Counted from the first letter of the stretch, positions 34,076 through 47,215 are shown. The stretch is 64,000 nucleotides of DNA from Megalobrama amblycephala (GCF_018812025.1 NC_063054.1:5688082-5752081), one strand, 5' to 3'. Program-made: numbers and translations. The notes: generated by a model not told the origin, from the letters alone.

Positions 34076-34881
34076 TTAAATGATTTAATTTGTAGGTTTT
34101 TGTATGATCTGCTTACACCCTAGTGACTGTTATGTTTAGGGATGGATTTTCATGCTTTCACTTCTTTTTTCAATCTAATTTTTGCCTTCACTTTTTTTTT
34201 AAGCATTTTAAACACTTGTATTTTAAATGGTCCTAGATTGTGACATACATTTTTCAAGTACCATGTATCCCTGTATTTTTCCTATAAAAATAGGAAATGT
34301 TTTATAAAATATTTTTTTTTGAAGGAATATAGCATGCATGTCACTGCAGGACTATGCAAAATATAAAAGTAATCTGGAGTTTGTACTCTTAGAAGAAAAG
34401 GTTCTATATAGAATCTTAAAGGGTTCTGACAGGCGCTTCGTATATAGAACCTTTTAGGGGTTCCCATCATGGGATGGTGTTATGGATTTATTTTATTTAT
34501 TTTATGTATTTATTTATTTTACATTTTTAATTGTAATAAAATGTAATGAATTAAACAGCTCATAAACATACTTGTATAACTAGAAGAAAAAAAAATTAAA
34601 CCCGTTAAACAAAAGTACTATGCAATCATTTAAGACGTTTCTCCTCATATAGAACCTTTTTGGCAAAATGCTCAAGAACCCTAGGGTTCTATATAGAACC
34701 CAAATTAACCTTTTTTCCGCCCCAAGTGTTAAGTTATTGACCAGTGTATTAATTGATTTCTTTAAGTGATTAAATAGTTTTCAGTGTTGTTGATGCAGCT
34801 AACATCCACATTTCTGTATTTTAATAGAAAATGCAAGTAGATCATTGGCAAGACTTCCAGATTCAATGAACCAGTACCACC
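34076..34881. other. 5' flank of the Kv9-like gene, with a MITE
   Basis: At 34396-34702 lies a short element whose ends repeat AAGGTTCTATATAGAA and its inverse, able to fold into hairpins. Just before the ATG, at 34857-34862, CTTCCAG could be a 3' splice site of a 5' UTR intron; related genes have an intronless coding region preceded by UTR exons. No TATA box was singled out. Confidence 0.5.
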
Positions 34882-36151
34882 ATGATGTATGGACAAGTTC
34901 TCCACCATCAAGGCAGGGAGGAAGATCTCATTAACCTCAACGTTGGAGGTATCCAGCACAAGGTGGAGCGTTGTGTTCTGCTGCGGTTCCCCAACACGCG
35001 TGTGGGTCAGTTAATCCAGTGCTGCAGCGATGCCGCCATCTTGGAACTCTGTGACGACTACAGCCCCACTGAACGGGAATACTACTTCGATCGGAGCCCA
35101 CAAGTCTTCCACTGTGTTCTGAACTTCTACCGAACAGGACACTTTCATGCTCTGGAGGAACTGTGTGTGTTTTATTTCAGTCAGGAGATCGAATACTGGG
35201 GCATTTGTGAGCTGGATCTGGAAGCCTGCTGTCTGGACTGGTTCCTTGAGCGGAAACAGAATGCGTGTGACGAGTCTAGTAGTGGTGCTTCATCTGGAAA
35301 GATCTCAGTTGTGAGCAGTGACCTGTGGAAGTTTGAGGGCACCTGGTGTTCAGATGTGCGTAAGCTCATGTGGCAAACTCTTGAAGATCCCAGTCACTCC
35401 AAATGTTCCAAAGGTGTCGCTGTGGTTTCTGTCCTGGTCATTTTGACCTCCATTGTGGCAATGTGTGTCCACAGTATGCCGGAATTCAGGCATGCAACTG
35501 ACAGTGAATATTCTGTCCTAGACTCTCTGGAGCTCATCTGTATTATTTTCTTCTCAGTGGAGTTTGCCCTGCGGGTTGTAGCATCTCCTCGTCCATGGAA
35601 GTTTTTGGCAAACCCTCTGAACATGATCGACATTGCTTCTATCTTGCCTTTCTATGTGACGCTGGCCTTTGAAAGTTTGGACAAAGAGGATGGGGAGGAA
35701 AACCAAAGTCTGGTCAACATGGGGAAGGTGGTTCAGGTTCTCCGGTTAATGAGGGCCTTCAGGGTCCTGAAGCTTGCAAGACATTCAGAGGGGGTGAGAG
35801 CATTTGGGGAAACTCTAAAGAACTGTCAAAGTGAGGTGGGTCTCCTCATTCTTTTCATTACTGTTGGAATATCATTCTTCTCAACTTTTATCTACTACAC
35901 AGAAAAGGAAGAAGCTTTGTCCAAACTCTCTTCCATTCCTGTTTGTTGGTGGTGGGCCATTATTTCAATGACAACAGTGGGCTACGGAGATGTATATCCA
36001 CAGACAGCGGCTGGGAGAATTGTAGCTACACTTTGCATCCTCTGTGGGTTACTTCGTGGTTTCGTTACCCATCACCATCATCATGAACACCTTTTCTAAG
36101 TACTTTGAGAGAAATACACCCAGGAGGCGCCTTTCAGAAGCTAAACCATAG
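34882..36151 (+). CDS. kcns3: Kv9-type (KCNS3-like) silent voltage-gated K+ channel subunit, frameshifted in S6
   Basis: KvS subunits do not form channels alone; they join Kv2 subunits in the plasma membrane and modify gating. A T1 domain spans residues 16-118 and ends in the zinc motif H89-x5-C95-x20-C116-C117. S1 is at about 178-198, S2 at 212-232, S3 at 241-262, S4 at 283-300 (RLMRAFRVLKLAR), S5 at 317-338, and the pore at 354-372 with filter TVGYGD (365-370). The start context (MMYGQVLHHQGREEDLINLN) resembles Kv9.3. The coding region is one exon, normal for KCNS. The frame continues to a stop at 36099 (405 aa, ending in a His-rich tail). An extra base near 36055 diverts it from the expected S6, which resumes in the next frame (VVSLPITII...) and stops at 36151. 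The product would be about 422 aa, shorter than the roughly 490 aa of KCNS3. The Kv9 call is firm; which KCNS paralogue is less so. Confidence 0.88.
36055..36055 (+). other. One-base insertion (frameshift) within S6 of the Kv9-like gene
   Basis: Codons up to Leu391 (36052-36054) match the family. Skipping the C at 36055 restores VVSLPITII, the S6 gate segment with its conserved Pro-x-Thr, followed by NTFSKYFER and a stop at 36149-36151. Without the skip, S6 becomes RGFVTHHHHH and ends at 36099. Either a sequencing or assembly error, or a real inactivating mutation. Confidence 0.9.
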
Positions 36152-36289
36152 GAAAATGTCAACCATTCCCTGTAGTTTAAAATGTTGGTTTGCTTTTTGC
36201 AATCTTCAGAAACATTTATGTGGTTTACATTTCAGGAAAAGTCATTGTTTTGTACATTATAGTATAAACACCCTATTAATATTTACATT

Positions 36290-36304
36290 AATAAAATAAA
36301 TAAA
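36290..36304 (+). terminator. Overlapping AATAAA polyadenylation signals
   Basis: AATAAA occurs at 36290, 36295 and 36299, about 140-150 bp past the stop at 36151, suggesting a very short 3' UTR for the Kv9-like gene. Confidence 0.6.
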
Positions 36305-37891
36305 GCCATCCAACATCTAGGGATTAAATACTTCATGTCATTTTTTTAAAAACAATGCCAGATATTTGGAATTAGTAAATTAATTAGAATACTGACTAAA
36401 GGCATCTACACACTACAAGATAATCGGGCTGATTTTGAGCCAAATTCTCTTCTTCTGACAGACCTAGGAAAAAGTCCAGATTATCTTGATGGTTCTACAG
36501 AGGACAAATGCGTATGCACTCTGTAGATACCCAATCAGAAAGCCAGCTGACGGAAGATAGAAGCATAAGGCTCATTCTGTCAAATCAACGAAATTTTGAT
36601 TGATTTTGTTAATATTTCTTTTTGTAGAAAGACAAACATAAATAGTGATGAAAGCCAAAATATTAAATGTCAAAGATATATATTCACCGAGTAATCCACT
36701 ATTTTGTACCATCAATTTTCACATGAGATTTGCAGCCAATTTACACGGGTGTAAAAATGACTTTAGAATGATGGCAGCATCATTTTTATTTTTACACCGA
36801 GATTGGTAGGTCTATTAGTAAATTATCTTGACTTTAGCAATCTTTGTTTTATTATATGCCAATGCTGACCGGTCAAAAATGGCAAAAAGCATTTGTGTTT
36901 TTTGCCTCACGTTTGCATGCATATATCTTAATATCATTCTAGATTCTCATTCTTAATAAACTTTCCTTTTGAAATCTTAATTTTCAAGGCCCTATATAGT
37001 TCAGACCCATAGATTATGGGGATCTCAAAGCAGCTCCAGGATCAAATTCTTGAATTTTCCCAATTTGAGTTATTGAAAACAAAATGTGGTTCACTTTGCT
37101 CACAGCTGATACTTATTGCTTTTGAAGAGGAATGTCTGAAGAATAAATAATGTTTAAACTAGAAATGTATCTTTTTTCCCTCTATCAAAAGAATTGCATA
37201 AAACATAACTCTCTGAGTACCAAAAATCCAATGAAAATGGTTAAGTCGAGGCACATTAACTTGCTCTCAAAAGTATTTATAAAAATCTATATTTGATATA
37301 GAATCTATATCAGTTTTAGGGATATTTGGAAGATGAGATTTTGTTAATTTTAACAGCATCTGAGGCTACCAAGAGTTCAAATATGCAGTATCGTAACTAC
37401 ACGTTACTGCATTGGCATCCCTATATCTATGAGATTGAACCAAATAGGGACTTAAAATGAAGATTCCAAAAGAAAAGTTTCTTAAGAACAAGAATTTAGA
37501 TATTAAGATATCTTTAACACTTCTTGAAATAATGGCATGTAAACTTCAGAAAAATGTTTGTTTTTGGCACTCAGCACAAAAAAAAAAAAACAAAAACAAA
37601 AAAATTGATGCTGTCCATCTTATTTAAACAATTTATTTTGATTCAACACCATTGTATTAGGTTTCTGGTTCAAATGTGATTGTTAAATTGACTTGTTAAA
37701 ATGATTACTTTTTGACTTAACTTGATGTTTTCATGTAGAAATAAATAATCTTTCAAGTTAAATGAACACAATTATTCTAGTTAGTTAAACATGGTCTATT
37801 AGGTTTTACATGTTTCAATCATGTGGAACCACTCTCCATGATTGAATTGAGTTGGTTGGACATAAATATTTTACATAAGTTATGTCAGTTA

Positions 37892-39477
37892 CAGTGCACA
37901 GCATAAATGAGTACACCCCTTCTGAAACTTCTGAATTACTTAGAAGACATGTTAGGGTTCTTTAGAGATATAATGTTCCAGCAAGTCTGCTTAATCAATT
38001 ACCAAAGAAGCATGTCAAAATTATTCAGGAAATTTACGATTTTCTTATCAAGGTGATAAAATGCTGTGTAGCAAAAATGAGTACGCCCTGCTAAAAGTTA
38101 CTAAATAAAATGAAATACAATTTTTTGGTGTAAGTTTAAGGCAATGTTTGGTCAACAGGTAAGTATGTAACCAAAACATTTAAAAAGAAGTAATTTCTTG
38201 AGAATTAAAACTGTTATATAGTCCACCGAATCATTCTCAGACTTAATGCTGACAACAATGGAAGCACTTGAGAGAGAACTGTCAGGAGACTTGTTTCTTA
38301 GCACAAAAGAGGACAGTGGTACAAGAGGATTACCAAATCATTGTTTTAAGTGTGAAAATATAGCAAAAGTAACAGAAATTAAAAAACAGTGGACTTGTGA
38401 CAAGGCCCCTGAAATAAATAGGCCTTCATTTTAAGCTTTCATTTAGTGATGAGGGATTTTTTTGCTAGACAAAGAGCAGGAGAAAAACCAGGTGAGTGTC
38501 TCAGAGCCAGCAAAAGCTATGAAAAGAGTTACTGTTTATCGCATAGAGTAAGATGCAGCCTACAGAAATGACATGCATGGTTGTTGTTCTCACTGGAACT
38601 ACCTACTGTAGCCAAAGCACAATAAAGTCAGTTAGCCATTTCCAAAGCCCATATTTACAAAATATAGATTTGGGAATCAATACTCTGGTTCATGAGACCA
38701 AATCAATCATTTTGGATCTAACAGCATCTAAAATGTTATGGTGTTACTAGAGGAGGAGTACAGTGAGAAGTGCCTGGTTCCCACAGTAAAGTTCAGTGGT
38801 AGTGAAGCTCTTATATAGGGATGTATGAGTGCTGAAGGTGTGAGGGAGTTGTGCTTCATCAATGCTGTCATAAATTCTCACACTGTGTAATTTAATAAAC
38901 TCAATAAACAAACTTGAAACAGATGATGTTACCCTTTCCTCATTCCCTGCATTGTTGTGCATTTTTTCAACATGACAATGAGGATATGCATTCTCCCAAG
39001 GTGAAAAACCTTCTGTGGACATGTATTGCACTCAGTCTTAACACTCTTGAGCGCCTGTGGGGGATTCTGTAGAGACGAGTTGAGCAACACTCCCCATTAA
39101 AGATCAGGGCATTTAAGGAGCTCATCATCCAGGAGTTAAACAGGACAGATGTGACAAATTTGTCATGAGCTTGTACACTCCGTGCCAAGAAGGGTCAGAG
39201 CAGTATGTTCAAAATTATGGAGGGCATACTAAGTACTAGAAAATGTATACATTTGTTGAATTAAATCTTGGGTGTACTCATTTCTGCAATCCTTAATTTT
39301 AACAAAATTGGCTAATTTACTTATTTTATGGCTATTAATGATACATATTTCTCAGTTTTTATTATGTTTAATACATTTTAGTTTTGCCATCTTTCCATGA
39401 ATTGTATTAGTGATCATAAAGAAAATACATTTTTTGAATTTGTTCAGAGGGGGTGTACTCATTTATGCTGTGCACTG
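37892..39477 (+). mobile_element. Tc1/mariner transposon, inactive, with TA duplication
   Basis: The ends CAGTGCACAGCATAAATGAG and CTCATTTATGCTGTGCACTG are an inverted pair, flanked by TA at 37890-37891 and 39478-39479. At about 1.6 kb the length is usual for a complete Tc1-type element. Confidence 0.9.
38246..39170 (+). pseudogene. Tc1-like transposase, multiply broken
   Basis: The plus strand starts with MLTTMEALERELSGDL and later shows VPTVKFSGGSEAL, GCMSAEGVRELCFINAV, FFQHDNEDMHSPKV and TLERLWGIL in changing frames. These correspond to the second Asp and the Glu of the DDE triad. Stops and shifts make it non-functional. It is related to the fragment at 11815-12049. Confidence 0.8.
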
Positions 39478-40913
39478 TATGTTGTCACAACACAAGAATT
39501 TTGCATAGATTAAAAATAAACCTTTCATGTTAACCAAAAACTTTGGTTGTGTAGAACCACTCTCCATAATTGAATTGTGTTAGTTTAAAGTGTTTAAAGT
39601 TTTTTTTTTTTGTTGTTGTTTTTTTTTTTTTTTTTTTTTGAGTGTAGAGGGAAATAAGATAATTTAATTTAATTTAAATTTCAGTGTTATTTGTTCTTCA
39701 GACATTCTTCTTTAAACATGTTAACAATCAGCTGTTTAAAAAGTTACCAACATTTGGTTCTTGACCTATTAAAAATGGGTAAAATTAAACAACTTTGGAC
39801 ATGAAGTCACATTGGGGTCCGAATATCTATGGGACTGAACTATATAGGGCCTTAAAAATTGAAGATTCCAAAAGAAAAGTTTAAAGAATGAGAAGGATAT
39901 TAAGATATTCTTGAATACTTTGAGTTACAGGCATGACAACTTTAGTAACTTGGGTATGTTCTATGCAAGTTGAGCTGATGGATTTATTATTTGTTCTTTA
40001 GCTATTCCTCTTTAAAAGAAAAAAGTATCAGCTGTATGCAAAGTGACCCACATTTGGTTTTTGACCACTGAAAATTTGTAGAATTTACAATTTAACATAT
40101 CTATGGGATTGAACCATCGAGGTCCTTTAAAATGAAAATGCCAAAAAGAATGTTTGTTAAGGACCAGAATCTAAAAGGATATTAAGATATCCTTAATACT
40201 TCTTTAGTTACAGGCATGCAAACTTGAGGCCAAAAACACAAGAAGCGCTTTTTGCCATTTTTGAACTGTCACCATTGGCATATAATGAAACAAAGATTAC
40301 TAAAGTAAACATATTTTACTAATATACCTACCAATCTCTGTGTAAAAATAAATTAATAATGTTGCCATCTTTCTAAAGTCATTTTTACAACCCTGCAAAT
40401 TGGTTCCAAATCTCGGGTGAAAATTGTCATTTATGCATCAGTAAATATGCATCTGTGACATTTAATATTTTGGCTTTCATCATTATTTATGTTTGTCTTA
40501 CTACATAAACATATATGAGCAAAATCAAAAATTTGAGCCGGTGGTTGAGTTGACACGGAATGACGCATAACAATCTCCATGACTTCATCCAAACCCTTTT
40601 CTTTTTTTTTTCTCAGGGAATTTTCTGTAAAAAGCAGTTCAAATGCTGTTATCACCATTTCTTCTTGCCTGTCGTCTGCCATATTTGTTTACTCTAAAGT
40701 CACAAGAGATTTTGTGTGATTTCCTGTGTTCACAGTTGGGACTCTGGTTGTATGTGAATGGAATCTGTTAGTGTGGTGTGCTGTCTTGGTTCACATCGTG
40801 GCACTCCACACACTCTATAGGAACAAAACGATTCAATCTATGATTCATCGTCCTGTTTGTGGTCTCTGAAAATCTAAAATTTTAAAAATCTTTTAGTGTG
40901 GGCCAGCCTTAGC

Positions 40914-41590
40914 ATTTTATATCCGAGTCAAATGATGACACATTCAGAACAAATGAAAACAAGCAACACTATTCTTTTCTTCAAAAAAGTTTAATAGGAG
41001 TTCTATGTACAACAAATTATCATACTTAATATTCAATTATTCAAAGAGGCAGATTGATCAAATCTGAAATTAGGCAAAATACTGAAGCAAAACCTAAAGC
41101 AGAGAAGGACCAAACCCTTCATACAATCCTCATCTGCAAAAAACCCAACATTTCATATTTAGAGATATGAATATGACTCAACTTAAATAAAAAAGCAAAT
41201 TAATTGTACAAATACCAAACTATTTTTAAAATGCCAAAACAACTAACAGCAATGAAACATCAAATCATACATTCAATTTTTGTTACGATCCGGCATGCTG
41301 TCATAGCTTTATAAATGAATCTTGATAAAGTTCAAATAAACATGGGTTAGAGCAAAAAATAAAATAAAATAAATAAATCTATTTAAATTAGCCATATATT
41401 CATTTATCAATATATGTATATATATATTTTTTTATATAAATAATGTATATTTGGCATTAGATTCATCCTCATTATTGATATATTTAATGATTCAAAACAA
41501 GTTTGAAGCCAAACTTTTCTCAAAACTCACTGTTATAGCCCATTTATGAGAGGTCTCACGTATTCAAACAACATTACATCAGGTGTGCTG

Positions 41591-41623
<33 letters not shown>

Positions 41624-43456
41624 TCCCTCCCCTTGATGAATTAGTTATGAAAAACTAAGACCAAAGTACTATATTTTCATTTTAGGGTTATGGTTAACAT
41701 TTGAGAGTGAAAACTGTGAATACATAGCAAAACTGCCTGGAATCTCACCTCACACTCAGAAAAGTCATCAGAGCACCACAGACAGATGTCAACATCCTGC
41801 TTTGTCTAAGACTTTGATTATTCAGAGCATTTTAAATGGAAAGAATCACTATTTCCACATAGTCTACCAAAGTGAGGATGTCAAATTCTGTCTGTGCCAT
41901 GAATGAAACCATTCAGGTTATTGCTGAACAGGCAGCGAAACATCTCTACTGAAGTTCTACACAGCTGAACACTCACTCAACTGCCTACGATATTGTGATT
42001 ACTTAGCAGAGAAGCCTTGAATGACTGACAAATGAAAAGGTTGGTAGAGAACAGCTGGTAAAGGTATAATGGTTTTATGCTTAATTTTGTAATTAGAAGA
42101 AATTACATGTAAGATAATGGTGCCATTTGGAGGGTGGACAGTGAGGCCTATGCACTACTAAACATATTCTTTCTGTGTGAGTGCGAGTGTATACATGTTG
42201 ATTGTCCTGGTAAAACCAATCGGTGTCTATATGAATCCAACACGCCTCAATGACAAAAGCACCAGTTTTAACCTCTAAATGTCTCAATGTATTTTTAAAC
42301 AGCTGTTTACATTATTTCACATTTTCAGTAAAAGAAATAACAGCATTGTTCATAGAACAATAGCCGTCTTTGCATTATGGAGGAACTGACCCTCAAAGAG
42401 GAGAATCGGAAACTAACAAAACCTATTAAAGGGCTTCCCTGCAGTACATCAGTAAACTGAAAGTGGCAGCGCAGTTTTTTTTTTTTTTTTTTTTTTAATA
42501 ATTTTTTTTATAACGATGTAATGCATTTGCTATGCGACTTTACTGTATACATCTGTGCACACACGGGCCACGACTTTATAAAACGCTTTATTCGGCGAGA
42601 AATATCCTCAGGGGAAGTGGTGAATAAATAAACTGCGACCATGTTGAAAGGAGCAGCATTGCTGATCACCAGCATGTTGTGTTTTAGATGCGGCGTTTGT
42701 CCTTTCTTAAAATGCAAATGCAGTAACTATGGCAATAGTGAAACTAAGGGAATTTATTTATTTTTTATAAGCATAATTGATCCAAATCAGAAAGATTCAA
42801 GTCTAAAAGACCCGATTTCAGTCATAACTTTCGGTAAAAAAAAAAAAATTTGACTTTGTGGGCCAACCTAGGTCAACCAGCTTTACTAGACAGATCACCT
42901 TTGTGGACTAGTACGTTTTGCTGGTGAACAGCAAAGCTATGCTGGTCCACCAGCTAGACCAGCATCATACCAGCTCTAGTGTCTTTTCAACAGGGTTGCA
43001 AGGCCTAGTTTGTTATTCCTCAATAAAATATATTCACAAAAATTAGTAAAACGGTTTTGGTGAATAAGTGTTTCTTATGAAATTCAAAAAGTCAGACTAG
43101 AGCTGCTGCATAGTAGAAAGGCATGACAAATAGCTCTGTTTGCCTTGAACCGATCGCAGAGAGACTCAGTACTAGTAGAGAGACTCTACTAGCGAAAGTG
43201 TAGTGTCCTGCCATTAATACCACACACTAAGAGGTAATGACACCATGTGCCTGCCATGTATTTATACACTATTGCACATTCTGGCAAGTCTGGTAGAGTG
43301 TGTAAGCACACGAGAGGTGGACACTGGCATTTAGTCTAATACTGTGTATTGGGTTTTGTAGAGATGTACAATGTGAAGCCCTCATGTGTCCGTCATAACA
43401 GAGGACAGATATAGAACAAAACTAAAGTTACCTGCATTTGAGACTTTCCTCAGTCT
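40914..43456. other. Unassigned AT-rich DNA
   Basis: No coding exon recognised. At 42845-42990 is a short repeat built from CCAGCT and CAGCAT words that can fold on itself. An A run of 26 lies at about 41590 and a T run at about 42477. Near 40990 an inverted ATTAAA could be a minus-strand polyadenylation signal, but no matching gene was found. Confidence 0.45.
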
Positions 43457-44294
43457 TAAGGTGCAGTCACACTTCAGACACCACAATGAATATGGGCACC
43501 CGGATATAACGTCAATATTATTAATAATAAATCACAAATAACACGTACATTAAAAAAAATCAACCCAGGCTCATTGGAAATATCTGCCTGTGGCAAATAT
43601 ATAAAAATGAATGCTCTATCGAATTTGAAAATAACACACCACCTACACACTAAACTCTGCCCTAAACCGAATCGATAGTGTTAACAAAAGCAAACATGAG
43701 ATAAAAGAACATTTGCTGAAGCCTCGATATTTTTTGCTTCTACAAGTCTTTGATTGAGTGTTGTGATTCGGGTTTCACAGTACTTGAGTGCACTTCATCT
43801 CAAGTGCAATGCTGTATCAAGTGGGCTACCGAGCAAGTTTACTATGTCAAAAAACATCACAATGTATTAGTTTACAAATCATGCATTATGGTAAAAGTGT
43901 TCTGAGGTCTTAACATCGTATTGTGCAAGGAACCGTGCAAAAAAAAAAAAAAGAAGCCTTTATTAATCAATAATCTATCTATGCCTTTAATCCTTTAATC
44001 ATAGTTTGCATGAAAAAGGAATAAAAGTTTAGTTTTTGGTGTTTTACTGCATATGTACAGGTATGTATATTATGTACAACAATGTATAGAATGTATATGT
44101 GTTTTTGGAGAAATGTAGGTAGAGGCAAATTTTTTCAATGAGCATATGTTGCTTAAAATGTTAAATGTTATATTCAATCTACTCCAACTTTCTATAACGT
44201 GCAGCTTTGAGGTTTGCATTCTTGGAACTAAAGACTTTTCATTATATTAATGTAAGTGAGTGGAACACAAAGTGTAATGTGACTGCACCTTTAG
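43457..44294. mobile_element. Inverted-repeat element with AAGGTGCAGTCAC ends
   Basis: AAGGTGCAGTCACAC at the left and GTGTAATGTGACTGCACCTT at the right are inverted. The interior is AT-rich with no recognised gene. Confidence 0.6.
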
Positions 44295-44722
44295 ACTTAA
44301 ACTTTGATAATACGCTATAATAATACTCCTAATTGCTGTCAATAATTTATACTGAACACATCACTATCACACAGTCCTGATCAAATACAGAACCCACAAT
44401 AGACCCACACGATAATCCAAGAGATGAAAATTACGTTCTAAGCAAAAAATTCTCATCAAAATGTCATCTGATGGATAATGATCCACCAATCATGCATCTG
44501 TTTTAACATCTTTCAGCCCCTAAATGATCAGATGATCTGAAATGCATGAAAAGAAACAATACTGCAGGGTTTCGCCAGTCTTTGACCATAAGCGTCATTT
44601 CCTCTGCATAAGCCGTATCTCATGCAAATCATTTTAAGTCTCCAACACTGATTATAAGGCACCTATGGATGTCCACCTATCCACCTTTTATAATTACTGA
44701 TATCTGCTAGATCTCTACTAAA

Positions 44723-44810
<88 letters not shown>

Positions 44811-45741
44811 AAAAGAAAGAATGTGTCAGGTGATGGCACTCTACAGCTATTTACATTTACACAAGCAGCGATACATCTATGCCACAACTTGTCAGCACTG
44901 CCTAAACACATTTTTTCCATTACAATATCTTTTAAAACAGGGCTGGAAGTTTGTGTTTGTAAAAGGGACCTAGTAATGTACTTACATTTGAATAAAATAT
45001 GTAAATCATTGAGAAAAACACATCCTGTGGACTATCATATTTCAGCTGTTATCTATTCATATAAAATGTGCAAGGTGATAACTGTACCTCAATGTACATA
45101 ATTAGCAGCAGTTGGTAGCATGTCAATGTCTTTCCTCTAGGTGACTTTCCTCTAAAAGAACATCAAGCTCAAAATTTCTTTATCCCATGAGTTTAGATAA
45201 CTTCTTCTCAAACTATTTGGACTAATTGGAAAGCGCTGATTGTTTCTCTGTGTATGTAGTGCTTTCAATACATTGAGACAAGAATTGAGACTGAGCCACT
45301 ACAGCATATAAAAGCACAGCATTACACACTCAACATATCTCACTTCAGCCTTATTCTTCAACAACACTGTTTCTTAAAGGGATAATTCACCCTAAAATTA
45401 AAAGTCAATCATCATTTCATTTAACTGAATTATTTTGTTGACTGTCCTGGCTGCTTTTGTCTTTGCAGTGAGGTATGGTGACCCAGACTGTCAAGCTCTA
45501 AAAAGGACAAAAAAGATACTCATTCACTATATTTATGCTCTTAACACAAAAAGGATATCATATTTTCCATCTGCTTACTTTCACATCACAGATCAGGTGT
45601 GTGTTTCCCTTAAAACAGCATACACTCTAGTGTGATGTATTGAAACTAACTAACTGGTTAACTGTTTCCCAAAACCATAGTAACATTGTTTGCATTTAAC
45701 ACAAAAGCATTTTTTTTTGTTTTTTGTACAAAAAAGGACAC
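44295..45741. other. Unassigned DNA with a GAAA microsatellite
   Basis: No gene seen. 44721-44820 is an (AAAG)n microsatellite of about 25 units. 45376-45400 holds a lone end (TTAAAGGGATAATTCACCC) of a foldback family related to family A. Confidence 0.55.
44721..44820. repeat. (GAAA)n microsatellite
   Basis: About 25 GAAA units with a single interruption near the right end. Confidence 0.98.
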
Positions 45742-45774
45742 TTTAAGGCCCGTTCACACCAAGAACGATAACTA

Positions 45775-47215
45775 GAGTGCCCTCCACAATTATTGGCACC
45801 CTTAGTAAAGGCCGCTGTGAAAATAAATGGGGGTGGGGGGACTCACATTATGAAATAAATGCTTTTCTCTAATACATGTTGGCCACAATTATTGGCACCC
45901 CTAGAAATTCTTATGAGTAAAATATCTCTGAAGTATATTCCCATTCATGTTTACATTTTTAGCACAGCAGGGTGACTGGGAGCATGAAATTGTCCAGCCA
46001 TGACTTCCTGTTTCACAGGAGTATAAACATGAGGAAAGACAAAGGCCAAATTCCCTTAATCATTCATCACAATGAGTAAAACCAATGAATATAATTCTGA
46101 TGTGCAGCAAAAGACTGATGAGCTTCACAAAATAGAAAGTGGCTGTAAGAAAATAGCTAAAGCATTGATCCCCCAATCCCCATTTCCACCACCAGAGCAA
46201 TAATTAAGAAGTTCCAATCAACTAAAGTTGTTACAAATCTGCCTAGAAGAGGATGTGTGTCTAAATCATCCTATTGTGAAGTGAGGAGGAAAGTTTGAGT
46301 GTCCAAAGACTCTCTAAGGATCACAGCTGAAGAATTGCAGAGATTAGTTGAGTTTTGAGTCTCAGAAAGCCTAAAAAAAAAATAAAAAAAATCAAACAGC
46401 ACCTACATCCCCACAAGTTGTTCAGGAGGGTTTCAAATCCTCTGCTCTCATCCAGAAACAATTCTCCAGCATATTCAGTTGTCAGACACAACAGGAACTT
46501 CAAACGGGACCAGCTTCTATGGTCAGATGAAAAAAAGAGCTTTTTGGCAGCAAACCCACCAGATGGGTTTGGTGCACACATGGATAAAAAGTACCCCATG
46601 CCCACAGTTAAATATACTGCTGGATCTTTAATGTTGTGGGCATATTTTTCTGCTGGAGGTCCTGGACATCTTGTTCAGATACATGGTATCATGGATTCTA
46701 GCAAATACCAACAGATAAAAAAAAAATCAAAACCTGACCGCTTCTGCTAGAAATCCAATAATGGGCCGTGGTTGGATCTTCCATCAGAACAATGATCCAA
46801 AACAAACATCAAAACCAACACAAAAATGTGTCACTGAGCACAAAATGAAGCTTCTGCCATGGCCAATCCAGTCCTCTGACCTGAACCCTAAAGAAAACGA
46901 GTGGAGTGAACTGAAGAGAAGAAGCACCAACATGGAGCTGGGAATCTGAAGGATCTGGAGAGATTCTGTATGAAGGATCTCTTGTCAAGTGTTCTCCAAA
47001 CTCATCAGGCATTATAGAGTGGTGTCAATAATTGTGGCCAACGTGTTTTGGAGAAAAACAATTATTTCATAATAATATTTTCCCCCTACTTTCAATTCTT
47101 TTCCCTCAATGAAAGGTTATAATTTTTTTAATTTGTGAATGAAAGATCAAAAGGATAAACAATGGCCGCCTTTGCTTATAATTACTAAGGGTGCCAATAA
47201 TTGTGGAGGGCACAG
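45775..47215 (+). mobile_element. Tc1/mariner transposon, inactive
   Basis: The ends GAGTGCCCTCCACAATTATT and AATAATTGTGGAGGGCACAG are inverted, flanked by TA at 45773-45774 and 47216-47217. The family differs from the copy at 37892. The 1.44 kb length is near that of a full element. Confidence 0.92.
46072..47010 (+). pseudogene. Tc1-like transposase with visible DDE triad, broken
   Basis: It begins at the ATG at 46072 (MSKTNEYNSDVQQKTDELHK). All three catalytic acids can be located: D in LLWSDEKKSFL, D in WIFHQNNDPKQTS, and E in SSDLNPKENEWSELK, with DD34E-like spacing. Frame changes and stops (for example at about 46748) split it into at least three pieces. Confidence 0.88.

Larger units (their letters stand above)
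36399..40913. mobile_element. 4.5 kb long-inverted-repeat element with a Tc1 insertion
   Basis: The ends pair (AAGGCATCTACACACTACA with the inverse of TTTTAGTGTGGGCCAGCCTT). Inside the arms GATGAAAGCCAAAATATTAAATGTC (36640s) pairs with GACATTTAATATTTTGGCTTTCATC (about 40457), and TTTATTATATGCCAATG pairs with CATTGGCATATAATGAA. A module of roughly 100 bp (TCTATGGGATTGAACC to TTAAGATAT) occurs at about 37425, 39825 and 40100 and inverted at about 36910. The loop holds a Tc1-like element (37892-39477). No transposase of the outer element was recognised. Confidence 0.7.

Noticed and set aside
36046..36099. Programmed frameshift in the Kv9-like gene
   Set aside because: No slippery heptamer or pseudoknot seen, and voltage-gated channels are not known to use one; a mutation or sequencing error is simpler.
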